A program made the translations under genes and the position numbers. DNA of 64,000 bases from Conchocele bisecta (taxonomy: Eukaryota; Mollusca; Bivalvia; Lucinida; Thyasiridae), in contig JAQRGA010000042.1 in NCBI GenBank assembly GCA_029237695.1, forward strand, positions 2,046,001-2,110,000. The letters are read 5' to 3'. Within the stretch, counting starts at the first letter, position 1; every line of letters starts with the position of its first letter. Positions 9,721-19,676 of the stretch are shown one piece after another. A model generated the notes under the pieces. The model was not told the DNA's origin and did no database searches. It was given only the letters and a program-made list of their open reading frames with translations.

Positions 9721-10671
9721 TCAGCCTACCTTATTTCTAGATTTAATTGAAAGGTGAGGCTTTGGAATACTAACTAATGATTCAGGATCAACACTCTCTG
9801 TGAGCCATACATTTCCCCCTATGGTGGAACCTTTTCCAATAACAATATCACCTAATATCGTAGCACCAGAATAAATAGTCACATCATTTTCTAATGTCGG
9901 ATGCCTCTTATTTCCTTTTATTATTCTTCCATCAGGTGTTCTGGGAAAAGACACAGCCCCCAGAGTAACTCCCTGATAAATTTTTACATTATCACCAATT
10001 ATAGCAGTTTCACCAATTACCACGCCTGTTCCGTGATCAATAAACATACTATCGCCAATTTTAGCTCCCGGATGAATATCAATTCCAACTTTTCCATGTG
10101 CATATTCGCCCATAATTCTTGGTATTAACGGAACATTTTTCTCATAAAGTTCATGGGCAATTCTGTACACGGTTAAAGCATATATTCCCGGATAACTCAA
10201 AATTATTTCTGCTAGATTTTTAGCCGCAGGATCACCTTCATGTGCAGCAATAATATCCAATTTTAACTTTTTCCTAATTTCAGGAAGTTTTTCTATTAAA
10301 TGCAATGCAGCATCTTCTGTTAACTCTTGAATATCGCACTGCTTACATTCAGTTTTTAAGCTGCAGTAGAACTTAAAAGCTCTACTAATCTGGATACTGA
10401 GTTCTAGAAAAACTTTAGAAACAATATTCCCTATAAAATAGTCAATATTTTTTATATTCAATATTTTTTTATTTGCAAAACCCGGAAAAATAACTTCTTC
10501 AAGATTATTGATTATAGTTATTATTTCATTCTTACTTGGCAGATTAGCACCCTCGATATGATTAATTCCTTCACCATCCTGATAACTGATATAAAGTTCT
10601 TTAATAATATTTTTAATATCTTCTGTTTTACTATCAGTCCAAAAATTTTCTATCAATAAACATTTATCCAT
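9721..10671 (-). CDS. cysE: Serine O-acetyltransferase (EpsC/CysE type)
   Basis: It makes O-acetylserine from serine and acetyl-CoA, the carbon skeleton for cysteine. The C-terminal left-handed beta-helix (about residues 190-290) carries hexapeptide repeats and the family blocks [26 protein letters not shown] and [11 protein letters not shown]. At 316 residues with a long helical N-terminus it matches the EpsC subgroup. A weak GGGGAA ribosome binding site precedes the ATG. It is the promoter-proximal gene of the two-gene sulfur operon with the reductase downstream. Confidence 0.93.
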   Translation of the reverse strand: MDKCLLIENFWTDSKTEDIKNIIKELYISYQDGEGINHIEGANLPSKNEIITIINNLEEVIFPGFANKKILNIKNIDYFIGNIVSKVFLELSIQISRAFKFYCSLKTECKQCDIQELTEDAALHLIEKLPEIRKKLKLDIIAAHEGDPAAKNLAEIILSYPGIYALTVYRIAHELYEKNVPLIPRIMGEYAHGKVGIDIHPGAKIGDSMFIDHGTGVVIGETAIIGDNVKIYQGVTLGAVSFPRTPDGRIIKGNKRHPTLENDVTIYSGATILGDIVIGKGSTIGGNVWLTESVDPESLVSIPKPHLSIKSRNKVG

Positions 10672-10871
10672 ATTCTTAATTCCCCGTAAATATCATGTTC
10701 TCTCTATTATTACCCTATATCTTTTTTATTAATTTTGAATTCTACATTATAACTTTTTTATTTATAATTACTAATTTTTATACAACAAAAGTATTTAAGA
10801 TTAATTGAATATAAATAATAGACATTTATTTTATAAACATTAATACCACTAAATGAGGAGTATTATTTATT

Positions 10872-11039
10872 ATGAAAAAACTATGTAAGCTTAATAGCGA
10901 TGACATTAAAAAAAATATTGAAGAGATAAAAGAATTGGTTAAAAAGCCTAAATATATCTGCAAAAAATGCGCTCGAGTCTCAAATGATAAAAGTACTCTA
11001 TGCAATATATTAAAACTAAAGAAAAAATCTGATGATTAA
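10872..11039 (+). CDS. Small CxxC zinc-ribbon-like protein, 55 residues
   Basis: A short gene divergent from cysE. GAGGAG at 10855-10860 lies eleven bases before the ATG, and the frame is open for 55 codons. The protein is highly charged, with a predicted helix (about 9-25) then YICKKCARVSNDKSTLC (28-44): a CxxC pair with a third Cys ten residues on, plus an early Cys5. I recall similar small proteins with YxCxKCGRVxxxKxxLC in other bacteria, but know no function. Metal binding is inference. Confidence 0.6.
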   Translation: MKKLCKLNSDDIKKNIEEIKELVKKPKYICKKCARVSNDKSTLCNILKLKKKSDD

Positions 11040-11211
11040 CAATTTCTATATGAAATGTCAAATACCACTTTTTTAGCACATAAGTTCACATCTTATCTCC
11101 TACACTTTGCTATATTCTTTTATTTTATTTTTTACCAGTTACTAAAAAATATTTTTTTCTGCAGTACATTAACATGTTTTATCTTATAAAAAAATTATTG
11201 AGGTTAAAAAT

Positions 11212-12135
11212 ATGGCTATTGATTATCAGAAGGAAACAGTTGATAGAATATCACAATTAAAAAAAGAAAAAAATGCTATTATACTTGCACATAATTATGT
11301 GCTTGGTGAAATACAGGATATTGCAGATTTTTGTGGTGATTCACTGGAGTTAAGTAGAAAAGCTGCCAATATATCAGAAGATGTAATTGTTTTTTGCGGT
11401 GTAAAATTTATGGCTGAAACGGCTAAAATCTTATCACCTGAAAAAACAGTTTTACTTCCTGTAATAGATGCAGGGTGTCCTATGGCTGATATGGTTGATG
11501 CAAAATCTCTCAGAGAGTTTAAAAAACAATATCCTGATGCAGTTACTGTCTGCTATGTTAATAGTACTGCAGATGTAAAAACAGAAGTTGATATCTGCTG
11601 CACTTCAGGTAATGCAGATAAAGTTTTAAAAAGTATTCCTGAAGATAAAGATATAATATTTCTACCTGACAAAAATCTAGGAGCAAATTTGGCAAATACA
11701 CTTGGTAGAAAATTAATCTTATGGGATGGTTTCTGTCCAACACATATGCGGATTCAAACTGAAATGATAGAATGCAGGAAAAAAGAATTTCCAAATGCAA
11801 TTGTTATTGTTCATCCTGAATGCACACCTGAAGTTGTTAAAGTTGCTGATAAATCTTTAAGCACAGGGGGAATGCTTAAATTTGCAAAAGAAACTGATGC
11901 TAAACAAATTATTATCGGAACTGAAATAGGAATAATTCACAGACTTCAGAAAGAAAATCCAGGTAAACAGTTTATTCCTATTTCTGAGCAGGCTGTCTGT
12001 ATGAATATGAAAAAAATTAATATTGAAGATGTCTTAGAATCTTTAGAAAAAATGCAATATAAAATTGAATTAAGCGAAGATATCATAAAAAAAGCAAAAC
12101 TACCGATAACAAGAATGCTTAACGGAAAATTATAA
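11212..12135 (+). CDS. nadA: Quinolinate synthase
   Basis: A 4Fe-4S enzyme that condenses iminoaspartate with dihydroxyacetone phosphate to quinolinate in NAD synthesis. The three cluster cysteines lie in the expected contexts FCGVKFMAETAKIL, GFCPTHM and HPECTPEVV. ILAHNYV near the N-terminus and FIPISEQAVCMNM near the C-terminus are also typical. The length of 307 residues fits the short NadA class. GAGG upstream of the ATG is the ribosome binding site. No nadB or nadC lies beside it. Confidence 0.95.
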   Translation: MAIDYQKETVDRISQLKKEKNAIILAHNYVLGEIQDIADFCGDSLELSRKAANISEDVIVFCGVKFMAETAKILSPEKTVLLPVIDAGCPMADMVDAKSLREFKKQYPDAVTVCYVNSTADVKTEVDICCTSGNADKVLKSIPEDKDIIFLPDKNLGANLANTLGRKLILWDGFCPTHMRIQTEMIECRKKEFPNAIVIVHPECTPEVVKVADKSLSTGGMLKFAKETDAKQIIIGTEIGIIHRLQKENPGKQFIPISEQAVCMNMKKINIEDVLESLEKMQYKIELSEDIIKKAKLPITRMLNGKL

Positions 12136-12536
12136 TTTTTATAATAAGTTTTAAATTGGTCAAATATTAAAAGTCATTGATAGATTTTCAATCAGTTTAT
12201 TCTTTGAATAATAATTAATTAGAAACGTTCAATATATTTGCACATTTTTTTTCAATAGATTTAACCAGTGCAGTTTAAGCTTCGGCTATATATAAATTAC
12301 AGGCACTACTTATAAAAAAATTCCTGCTACTGCAATAGGTTTATAAATAAACCTGTTAGTTGTGGAAAAATTCTAAAACTTAGGATTTACAGATGTATGA
12401 GTTAAATTAAATTGAAGTAGTGCCAAACTTTATATGTATAATTAATATGCTCTTTACCAAATTGATAAGTTTTAACATAATCTTCATATATGTTAAACTT
12501 AGACATTATTCTAAAAAAAATTATTCTCATACATAA
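12136..12536. other. 401-bp gene-free stretch
   Basis: No supported gene. A perfect seven-base-pair hairpin (AGGTTTA/TAAACCT) sits at 12337-12354 without a U-run. Short open stretches on the minus strand have no recognisable product. Confidence 0.4.
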
Positions 12537-13442
12537 TCAATATAATTTTTGGGGATAAACTCCATCATTAACTAATTGATTAATTTTATCTGTTACAAAT
12601 TGTTTATCTTTTTTATAAGTAATACCGAACCATAAATCATCGGTTTTTAAAACTTTAACTTTAGCTTTTTTTAGTTTAATTAATTCATCTACAGAATGAG
12701 GAATAAAAAACTCAGCTTTTAAATCTTCTCTATTGGTATCAATAAATTTCTTAAACATTTTTTCAAGCTCATCAAATATAGACAGAGTAAATCCCCACAT
12801 ATTCATAGAAACTATTTCATTCCCCGTCAATTTATACTCATGCTTATTATCATCAATATAAACAGCAGCACTCTCTCTTTTATAAATTTCGACTCTTTCT
12901 ATAATATCTACAAGATAATTTGAATCTGATGCTTCACATACGCCTCGCGACACATAGCCGAATTTAGAAAGAGTATTTTTTAACCTAAAACCCACCATAG
13001 AGTAATCATAAAATTTATTATCCTCAGCATTTAATAAATAGTGACAAATTTTTTCAAATGCAGTTTTACCATAAAAATCGTCTGAATTAATAACAGCAAA
13101 TGGAGTATCAACAATATCTTCTGCAACTAAAATAGCGTGCCCAGTACCCCATGGCTTAAGTCTATTTTTATCAAAAAAATAGCCTTTAGGAATTTTATCC
13201 AACTCCTGAAAAGCATAATCAACATCTATAATACTCTTATATTTATTGCCGATAGCTTTCCTAAATTCATCTTCGATTGCACGCCTTATGACGAATACAA
13301 CTTTGCCAAAACCTACCTTTGCTGCATCATAAATAGAATAATCAATAATAGATTCACCACTGGGGCCGATCGGATCAATTTGCTTTAATCCACCATATCG
13401 ACTTCCAATTCCGGCAGCAAGTACAACTAATGTAGGTTTCAT
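12537..13442 (-). CDS. Sugar-1-phosphate nucleotidyltransferase-like protein
   Basis: A 301-residue member of the NTP_transferase superfamily. The N-terminus has the nucleotide-binding signature LAAGIGSRYGGLKQIDPIG, then GPSGESIIDYSI. INSDDFYG (around 120) carries the metal-binding acidic residues, and GTGHAIL is conserved in the family. Members transfer a nucleotide to a sugar phosphate for polysaccharide precursors. This subgroup (GPSGE) is, as far as I know, uncharacterised, so the sugar is unknown. It is divergent from the hydroxyacid dehydrogenase across a 154-bp promoter region. Confidence 0.8.
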   Translation of the reverse strand: MKPTLVVLAAGIGSRYGGLKQIDPIGPSGESIIDYSIYDAAKVGFGKVVFVIRRAIEDEFRKAIGNKYKSIIDVDYAFQELDKIPKGYFFDKNRLKPWGTGHAILVAEDIVDTPFAVINSDDFYGKTAFEKICHYLLNAEDNKFYDYSMVGFRLKNTLSKFGYVSRGVCEASDSNYLVDIIERVEIYKRESAAVYIDDNKHEYKLTGNEIVSMNMWGFTLSIFDELEKMFKKFIDTNREDLKAEFFIPHSVDELIKLKKAKVKVLKTDDLWFGITYKKDKQFVTDKINQLVNDGVYPQKLY

Positions 13443-13596
13443 TATTATTTCTTAATTCCTATTTTAAGACTTAAAGATATATATAAAATATATGTATAAT
13501 AACACAGTTTTAGAGATTTTAAAATTTGAAATACATTTAAATATTTGCATATTTAAAGCTATGATATGCGAATATTAAATAAAGGAAATACTTAAT

Positions 13597-14550
13597 ATGA
13601 ATATTGTCATTTTAGATAGTTATACTGCCAATCCGGGAGATTTAAACTGGGATCGTTTAAAAGCTCTTGGCGACTGCACAATATACAAAAGAACAACTCC
13701 TGCCGATATAATAAAACGCTGCATAAATGCTGATATAATTGTAAGCAATAAGATTATCCTTTCAAAAGAAATTCTACAACAGCTTCCTAAACTTAAATTT
13801 ATTACCATGCTTGCAACAGGTTACGATGTTGTTGATATAAAAGCAGCAGCAAAATTAAAAATTGTCGTTTCCAATATACCTGAGTATTCAACAAAATCAG
13901 TAGCTCAAATGACATTTGCCCATATTCTAAATTTCTGTCACCGGATAGAACATCATAGTTCAAGTGTCCATAATGGAGATTGGAGTAATTCTCAAGATTT
14001 TTGTTACTGGAACTTTCCTCTTATTGAACTTTCAAATAAAAAACTTGGTATTATAGGTTTTGGGAAAATAGGTAGAGAAGTATCAAAAATAGCAATAGCT
14101 TTCGGTATGAAAATTCTTGTTCATAACCGAAATAAAATTAACAACCTTCCAAAAAATATTACAGAAGTCGATATGGAAACTATATTCAAGGATAGTGATT
14201 ATATAACAGTTCACTGTCCTCTTAATAAAGAAAATAAGCAGTTTATAAATTCAAAACTCATCAGCATAATGAAATCAAGTTCATTTATCATTAATACAAG
14301 TAGAGGCGGATTAATAAATGAATCAGAACTGGCAGATGCTTTGAATAAAAATAGAATTGCTGGTGCTAGTCTTGATGTATTATCAAAAGAACCTCCATTA
14401 AATGGTTCTCCATTAATCGGCAGTAAAAATTGTTATATCACACCTCATATAGCATGGGCAACATTTGAAGCTAGAAAAAAATTAATAGATGTTACGGTTG
14501 AAAATGTGAAAGCATTTATAGATAACAAATATCAAAATGTAGTTAACTAA
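13597..14550 (+). CDS. D-2-hydroxyacid dehydrogenase (glycerate dehydrogenase-like)
   Basis: A 317-residue NAD(P)-dependent dehydrogenase. The Rossmann loop is GFGKIGREVSKIA, and the catalytic Arg, Glu and His lie in NTSRGGLINE, DVLSKEPP and TPHIAWAT. The length is that of the short family members such as hydroxypyruvate reductase/glycerate dehydrogenase (HprA), which this most resembles. The exact 2-hydroxyacid cannot be told. AAAGGAAA upstream of the ATG is the ribosome binding site. It converges tail to tail with prfA, 15 bases apart. Confidence 0.87.
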   Translation: MNIVILDSYTANPGDLNWDRLKALGDCTIYKRTTPADIIKRCINADIIVSNKIILSKEILQQLPKLKFITMLATGYDVVDIKAAAKLKIVVSNIPEYSTKSVAQMTFAHILNFCHRIEHHSSSVHNGDWSNSQDFCYWNFPLIELSNKKLGIIGFGKIGREVSKIAIAFGMKILVHNRNKINNLPKNITEVDMETIFKDSDYITVHCPLNKENKQFINSKLISIMKSSSFIINTSRGGLINESELADALNKNRIAGASLDVLSKEPPLNGSPLIGSKNCYITPHIAWATFEARKKLIDVTVENVKAFIDNKYQNVVN

Positions 14551-14565
14551 CAGGCAGAAGAAAGA

Positions 14566-15654
14566 TTATTTTTTCAATAAGTCTTCAATTATTTTTTCAC
14601 TGTCAGCAGACATAAGCTGTTCAAATAGATTTTCCATTTCACCACTCATTATACCCGGAAGATCATAAATAGAAATTCCAAAACGGTGATCTGTAACTCT
14701 ATTTTGGGGATAATTATAGGTTCTGATTCTTTCACTTCTATCGCCTGTTCCAATTTGAGCTCTTTTGGAATCAGCCTGTTTTGCAGCCTCTTCACGCTGT
14801 TTTATTTCAAGCATTTTGGCTTTTAGTATTCTTATTGCTGTAGCTTTATTTCTATGTTGTGATTTTTCCTGCTGAGAAGCAACACTCACACCTGTAGGTA
14901 TATGAGTAACTCTAACTGCGGAGTCTGTTGTATTAACACACTGTCCGCCTGGTCCTGAAGATCTGAAATAATCATATCTTAAATCTTCTTCTCTAATTTC
15001 AAGTTCAACATCTTCAGCCTCAGGCAGTACAGAAACAGTAATAGTAGATGTATGAATACGCCCGCCTGACTCTGTAGCAGGAATTCTCTGCACCCTATGG
15101 ACTCCGAATTCATACTTCATTACAGAGTAAACATCACTGCCCGTAAGAGAAAAAATAACCTCTTTAATTCCACCAAGTGAACTCCCTGTAAAATCAAGAG
15201 CTTCTTCTTTCCAGCCTTTTAATTCAGCAAATCTACTATATGCACGATATAACTCACCGGCAAATAGTGCAGCTTCATCTCCACCAGCAGCAGGTCTTAT
15301 TTCCACAATAATATCTTTATCATCATTTGGATCAGGAGGCATTAAAAGTATTCTGACTTTACTTTCAAGTTTAACTATTTCATCTTCCAGATTTTTTGTA
15401 TCAGATGAAACCATTGCATGCATTTCTTCGTCATCTTCTCCCTGAAGTAAAGATCGATTTTCTTCAACCTCTTCAACAGCAGAAACCCAACGATCATAAT
15501 CTTTCAACAGTGAAGTTAATTTCCGGTGATCTTTGGAGACTTCTCTATATTCATTTTGCCTAGAGAATATTTTAGGATCGGACAGACGTTTTTCCAAAGC
15601 TTTATAATGTATTCTTAAAGAACTGATATGTGATGAAATTTCTGATGGCTTCAT
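14566..15654 (-). CDS. prfA: Peptide chain release factor 1
   Basis: It reads UAA and UAG stop codons and triggers peptide release. The PAT stop-codon-recognition tripeptide lies in HRVQRIPATESGG (about residue 189), which separates RF1 from RF2 (SPF). The catalytic GGQ lies in SSGPGGQCVNTTDSAV (about 235). The length of 362 is standard. It lies downstream of rpmE, with a perfect hairpin between them. No prmC follows. Confidence 0.96.
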   Translation of the reverse strand: MKPSEISSHISSLRIHYKALEKRLSDPKIFSRQNEYREVSKDHRKLTSLLKDYDRWVSAVEEVEENRSLLQGEDDEEMHAMVSSDTKNLEDEIVKLESKVRILLMPPDPNDDKDIIVEIRPAAGGDEAALFAGELYRAYSRFAELKGWKEEALDFTGSSLGGIKEVIFSLTGSDVYSVMKYEFGVHRVQRIPATESGGRIHTSTITVSVLPEAEDVELEIREEDLRYDYFRSSGPGGQCVNTTDSAVRVTHIPTGVSVASQQEKSQHRNKATAIRILKAKMLEIKQREEAAKQADSKRAQIGTGDRSERIRTYNYPQNRVTDHRFGISIYDLPGIMSGEMENLFEQLMSADSEKIIEDLLKK

Positions 15655-15694
15655 ATCTAGATATTAATTTATAATTTGACCTTAATAGCAAGTA

Positions 15695-15713
15695 CGGATT
15701 CATAATGAATCCG
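15695..15713 (-). terminator. Hairpin between rpmE and prfA
   Basis: CGGATTCA and TGAATCCG form a perfect eight-base-pair stem with a three-base loop. There is no clear U-run after it on the minus strand, so it may be a partial terminator or mRNA-processing site rather than a full stop. Confidence 0.35.
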
Positions 15714-15742
15714 CATTTAGAAAGAATAAATAAGTTGTTTAC

Positions 15743-15949
15743 TTATTTCATACCGTAGCGTTGACGGAATTTTTCTACACGACCTGCAGTGTCAATAAAT
15801 TTCTGCTGACCTGTGAAAAATGGATGACAAGCTGAACAGATACCAACTTTAATTGCCGGTACGGTTGATTTAGTTTCCCATACTTTACCACAAGCACAAG
15901 TAACTGTGGCTGAACCATATTTTGGATGTATTTTTTTCTTCATTTTCAT
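15743..15949 (-). CDS. rpmE: 50S ribosomal protein L31 (zinc form)
   Basis: A 68-residue ribosomal protein of the large subunit. It is the C+ form with four zinc cysteines: C18 and C20 in TCACGK and C38 and C41 in [12 protein letters not shown]. The C-terminal [11 protein letters not shown] is classical. Translation may begin at residue 1 or at the second Met (residue 3). It is followed by prfA on the same strand, as in several other bacteria. Confidence 0.95.
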   Translation of the reverse strand: MKMKKKIHPKYGSATVTCACGKVWETKSTVPAIKVGICSACHPFFTGQQKFIDTAGRVEKFRQRYGMK

Positions 15950-16099
15950 AGTACTCCAAGTTTATTATTAAATATAAAAATATCTGATTGCATATTAAGA
16001 ATAAAACAAAAGATAGAGAACTTAATTCATTTTAAGAAAAAAACAAGATATTTTGTTTAACCTTGATACATATTTTTATATTTTTACTGATTAGATCTT

Positions 16100-17851
16100 C
16101 TATTTTGCTGTTTTATTCCATAAAGTAACAGCCGCATCATTACCTCCAAGCTGATACCCGTCCCAGCATTTTATTTCATTAAACCCCTTTACCTGAAATG
16201 AAATATAATCAAATCTTTTTCTACCTATAACAAAAATAGGTTTATCTGTTTCGAGTAATTTACCCAGTGAAGCTATATCTGTTTCATGATTTGTTCTATA
16301 TTTAGGAATTTTTTCAATACCGAGATAAAAGAATAAAGTAGGTTTCCAAAGTCCAAAAGTAACTACTTCTGTGTTTGAGTTTAATTTAGCTTTTAAAGCT
16401 GTTGTGAGTTCAATTTCAGGGCGTTGAAGCATATTTATAAAAGATCCGCCAAGTATCCACGCTGATAGACAGAAAACGAAACTGCCAACGGTGATAGCTA
16501 CCGCCATTTTTTTTATCTCTTTTCTTTTAAAAAGCTTTGCAGCATAAACGCCAATTACTCCTGAAATAAAAGCAATAAGCAATGGTAAAATAATATAAAC
16601 AGGTGCAGTAAGAGGAAGTGCATACTCACTACTATTAGGCTTTATCAAACTCTTTAAAAACGGCCAAAGGACTGGAATAACAATAGGTATTAAAATGCCG
16701 ACCAAAATCCAAATAGCTGTAAGAAAAATAAATATAAACCAAAATATTTTACTGAACCATTTTCCCATTTCTTTACCGGTAAACAGCCTGTGCCAAAAAT
16801 AAGCAGCCATTACACCGAGAAACGGCAGTGCCGGTAAAATATAATTAGGCTGTTTAGTCGCAGCAGCACTAAATACAATCCAGATAAGAAGTACAGCTAA
16901 AGCAGAAATCACCACGAATCGATCCAAAGTAGAATCATTTTTTATTGCACGCTTTCTAAAGAACTTCTTAACTGCCATAAACAGGCCGACAACTGCAGGA
17001 GCGGAAAATGGAAATGTACCCATTAATATTACAGGAAGATAAAAAAATAGCCCTCCCCCGTGTCCAAGCAGAATTTCAGTACCTCTTTTTAATATTTGGC
17101 TGCCGAAAAATTTGTCAATAAAAATATAGCCCAGCCTATGATAAGCCAAACCATACCATGGTAGATTTATTACAAGAAGAAGAATAATACCTACTATAAT
17201 TCCACATCGTTTAAAAATTGCCCAAAACTGTCCCCTAAATAGAGCATAAAAAAATGCTGTAGGTAAAATTACAGCAGGTGCAACAGGACCTTTTGTTAAA
17301 AATCCCAATCCCATAAATATCCATGAAATATAATACCATATTTTATCTACCGGTCGGCTACTTTCCGTTCCTACAAAGAAAGCCATTATAGATATAGTAG
17401 TAAATAACGTCAGCTCCATATCTGTTTCAACTATCTTAGCAATCATTACATAAAGCGGCATGAAAGCTATAGTTGAGACGGTTAAAAGAGTAAAATCAGG
17501 ATCTTTCGTAATTTTACTGACAAAATATCCCATAAAAATTAGTATAAGAAAAGCAGATAATGCTCCCGGAAATCTAAGAGCGAACGCATTATCACCAAAA
17601 ATATGCTTTGAACCCAAAATTGCCCAAAAAACAAGTATAGGTTTTTCCAAATAATATTTGTCGTTCAACTTTGGAATCAGATAATTATGATTTTTCTGCA
17701 TATAAGATGTAGTTGAAGCGTACTCACCTTCATCTCTATCAGATAAGTAATACGATCCTAATCCGGCAAAATAAAGGACTCCGGCAGCAATAATAATCAG
17801 CCATAGAATCCTAAATTTATTACGGGGTAAAGAGTAGTTAAAATCAATCAA
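16100..17851 (-). CDS. ArnT/GT39-like membrane glycosyltransferase
   Basis: A 583-residue integral membrane protein with about a dozen hydrophobic segments. The first periplasmic loop holds the catalytic acidic motif SDRDEGEYA (about residues 33-41) followed by YYLEKPILVFW, as in lipid-phosphate-sugar transferases of the ArnT/PMT_2 family. Such enzymes move a sugar from an undecaprenyl-phosphate carrier to lipid A or a protein on the outer face of the inner membrane. The exact donor and acceptor are unknown. It is the last intact gene before the restriction-modification island downstream. Confidence 0.85.
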   Translation of the reverse strand: MIDFNYSLPRNKFRILWLIIIAAGVLYFAGLGSYYLSDRDEGEYASTTSYMQKNHNYLIPKLNDKYYLEKPILVFWAILGSKHIFGDNAFALRFPGALSAFLILIFMGYFVSKITKDPDFTLLTVSTIAFMPLYVMIAKIVETDMELTLFTTISIMAFFVGTESSRPVDKIWYYISWIFMGLGFLTKGPVAPAVILPTAFFYALFRGQFWAIFKRCGIIVGIILLLVINLPWYGLAYHRLGYIFIDKFFGSQILKRGTEILLGHGGGLFFYLPVILMGTFPFSAPAVVGLFMAVKKFFRKRAIKNDSTLDRFVVISALAVLLIWIVFSAAATKQPNYILPALPFLGVMAAYFWHRLFTGKEMGKWFSKIFWFIFIFLTAIWILVGILIPIVIPVLWPFLKSLIKPNSSEYALPLTAPVYIILPLLIAFISGVIGVYAAKLFKRKEIKKMAVAITVGSFVFCLSAWILGGSFINMLQRPEIELTTALKAKLNSNTEVVTFGLWKPTLFFYLGIEKIPKYRTNHETDIASLGKLLETDKPIFVIGRKRFDYISFQVKGFNEIKCWDGYQLGGNDAAVTLWNKTAK

Positions 17852-17892
17852 TATGTTTCTCCTTAAAAACTGCGGTTTTAGTTATCGATGTT

Positions 17893-18793
17893 TTAATTTA
17901 TTATATCTTCCATTTCATTTATAACATATTCAATTCTAGGTTCTTTTATTAAAAAAGCCTCTAATTCATTTTTATCATGAAAACCTTTAATTTTTGATTT
18001 ATACTTTTGAGCCACATTAATATTTACAATCTCTTTTTTTCTAGCTTTACTTATTTTTAAATATTCTAATTCTTTATCTATACCTAAAAACTTTCTTTCC
18101 AATAAATTACTCGCAATCCCTGTCGTGCTACTTCCTGTAAAAGGATCTAAAACCCAACTATTTTTTTTTTGTTGTAGCTAAAATTAATCTTGTTAATAAA
18201 GACAACAGTTTTTGTGTCGGGTGTTTTTCACAACTTTTTTCCCATTTCGCAACTGCAGGAAACCGCCAGACATCTTTCATTTGTTTATTATCATTTAATT
18301 GTTTCATTAATTCATAATTAAAATAATGAGGTGTGTTTTCTTCTTTTCTAGCCCAAATTATTTGCTCTGTAGAGTGAGTAAAATAACGGCAGGAAAAATT
18401 TGGCGGTGGATTAGTTTTTTCCCAAGTTATTATATTTAAAATTTTAAAACCTAATTCTAATAATATTTGCCCAACACTAAAAATATTATGCGATGTTCCA
18501 CTAACCAAAATAGTAGCGTTAGGTTTCATTTTTTCTCTAACCAAATAAAGCCATTTTTTTATTAAAATTATTTACCTTATCAAAGCCATATGATTTATCC
18601 CATTTACCTTTATTAATCTATTAATCGTTATTATTTTTACGTTTTTAACGGTTAAGCCATTGTTTGATAAAAAATATGGCGGGTCAGCAAAAATTAGATC
18701 AAACTCAAATTTAAATCTAGGCAGAACAGCAAAAGTATCATCTTTAATTAAAGTGAAATTCTTGTCTTGGGATTTGTAGTAAGACTCAACCAT
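17893..18793 (-). pseudogene. Broken DpnA-like adenine DNA methyltransferase
   Basis: A beta-class (DPPY first) site-specific methylase that reads through only in three frames. The piece 18572-18793 holds the DPPYFLSNNG motif. The piece 18158-18544 has the DpnA-like stretch WEKTNPPPNFSCRYFTHS. The piece ending at 17893 holds the AdoMet motif DPFTGSSTTG. Three lesions are visible: an imperfect 8-bp direct duplication (ATTAATAG/ATTAATAA) near 18620, an A7 tract at about 18554-18560, and an A10 tract at 18161-18170. DpnA-type enzymes methylate GATC, also on single strands. The gene starts 8 bases inside the end of the HEPN-like gene, so it belonged to the same operon. Confidence 0.85.
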
Positions 18794-19660
18794 TTTTTCT
18801 AATTTTTTCTAAATTATTGTTTTTATCTAATTTATACTCAACTTGGATATTCAAATTTTTTAATTCCTCAAAAATGTATTCTGAAGATTCTTCGTCATAG
18901 TCTAATGCATATTCTAATATTGTAGTATCCCACCAGTCGTTTACTGCAGATTCAACAACTTGAAAGGCATATTTTAATGTTTGTTTTGCTAGCGAAATAC
19001 GTGGTACAGAAAAATGAATTATTTGATTTCTGATTTTTCCAAAACTGTTAAATAACTCAAGATTAGCTATTTTATACCCGGTACAAGCCAAAGACGATGT
19101 GGCAATTCAGAATACATAATAGTTTGTCCATACTCAAGCAAGTCATTAATTTGAAGTTCATTGCCAATTATATGTGAATCTTTAGGAATTTTTTGAAAAA
19201 TTAGCAATGGATGCTCTTCTACAATCCTAGATTTAATAAGAATCTCAAAACCATGAGCGACATGAATAACACTCATAGCGTGTACATAAGGTATTCCAAT
19301 CTCAGTGGAAGTAGCATTGACAACCCTTTTAGCAACCATGGAAAGTCCAAAATTTCTCATCTGTGCTGCCATCTTCAATTTATCTCTAATTATTTGGTGA
19401 TTCCCTTCACCATTTAATCCATGAAAAAAACCAAGTGTATATGCTTCTACTGAATTTTTATGACGACGAAATCCTTTTTGGCTCTCTGGCAACGAAGAAA
19501 TATATTTATCTAAATCAAAATTCAGTATTTGATTTTTACCATTTTCAACACCTTTTTCATAAGCACAGGATGCACACTTATGGCGACCAAATCCACCTTG
19601 ACTTATTGATAGATCTTTTATAATTAAATCTGTATCTAAATGCTTCTTATTACATCCCAC
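18786..19660 (-). pseudogene. Frameshifted HEPN-like accessory protein of the R-M island
   Basis: Two overlapping frames (19067-19660 and 18786-19091) together give a protein of about 290 residues. One base is missing near 19070, after LPHRLWLVPG. The N-terminus has two copies of a roughly 36-residue repeat, each containing SxSQ/PESQ then GFGRHK or GFRRHK (residues 15-40 and 50-78). The first copy has a CxxC. The second half is helical and ends with FGKIRNQIIHF, an RX4H motif typical of HEPN domains, many of which are RNases in defence systems. I do not recognise the family by name. It sits between the endonuclease and the broken methylase. Real inactivation, frameshifting and sequencing error are all possible. 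Confidence 0.6.
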
Positions 19661-19676
19661 ATTTTCTTTACCATTT

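Noticed and set aside
12337..12354. Terminator after nadA
   Set aside because: The stem is AT-rich, has no U-run and is 200 bases past the stop.
18161..18170. A10 tract as a working phase-variation switch of the DpnA-like methylase
   Set aside because: Two further lesions in the same gene mean that changing this tract alone could not give an open frame.
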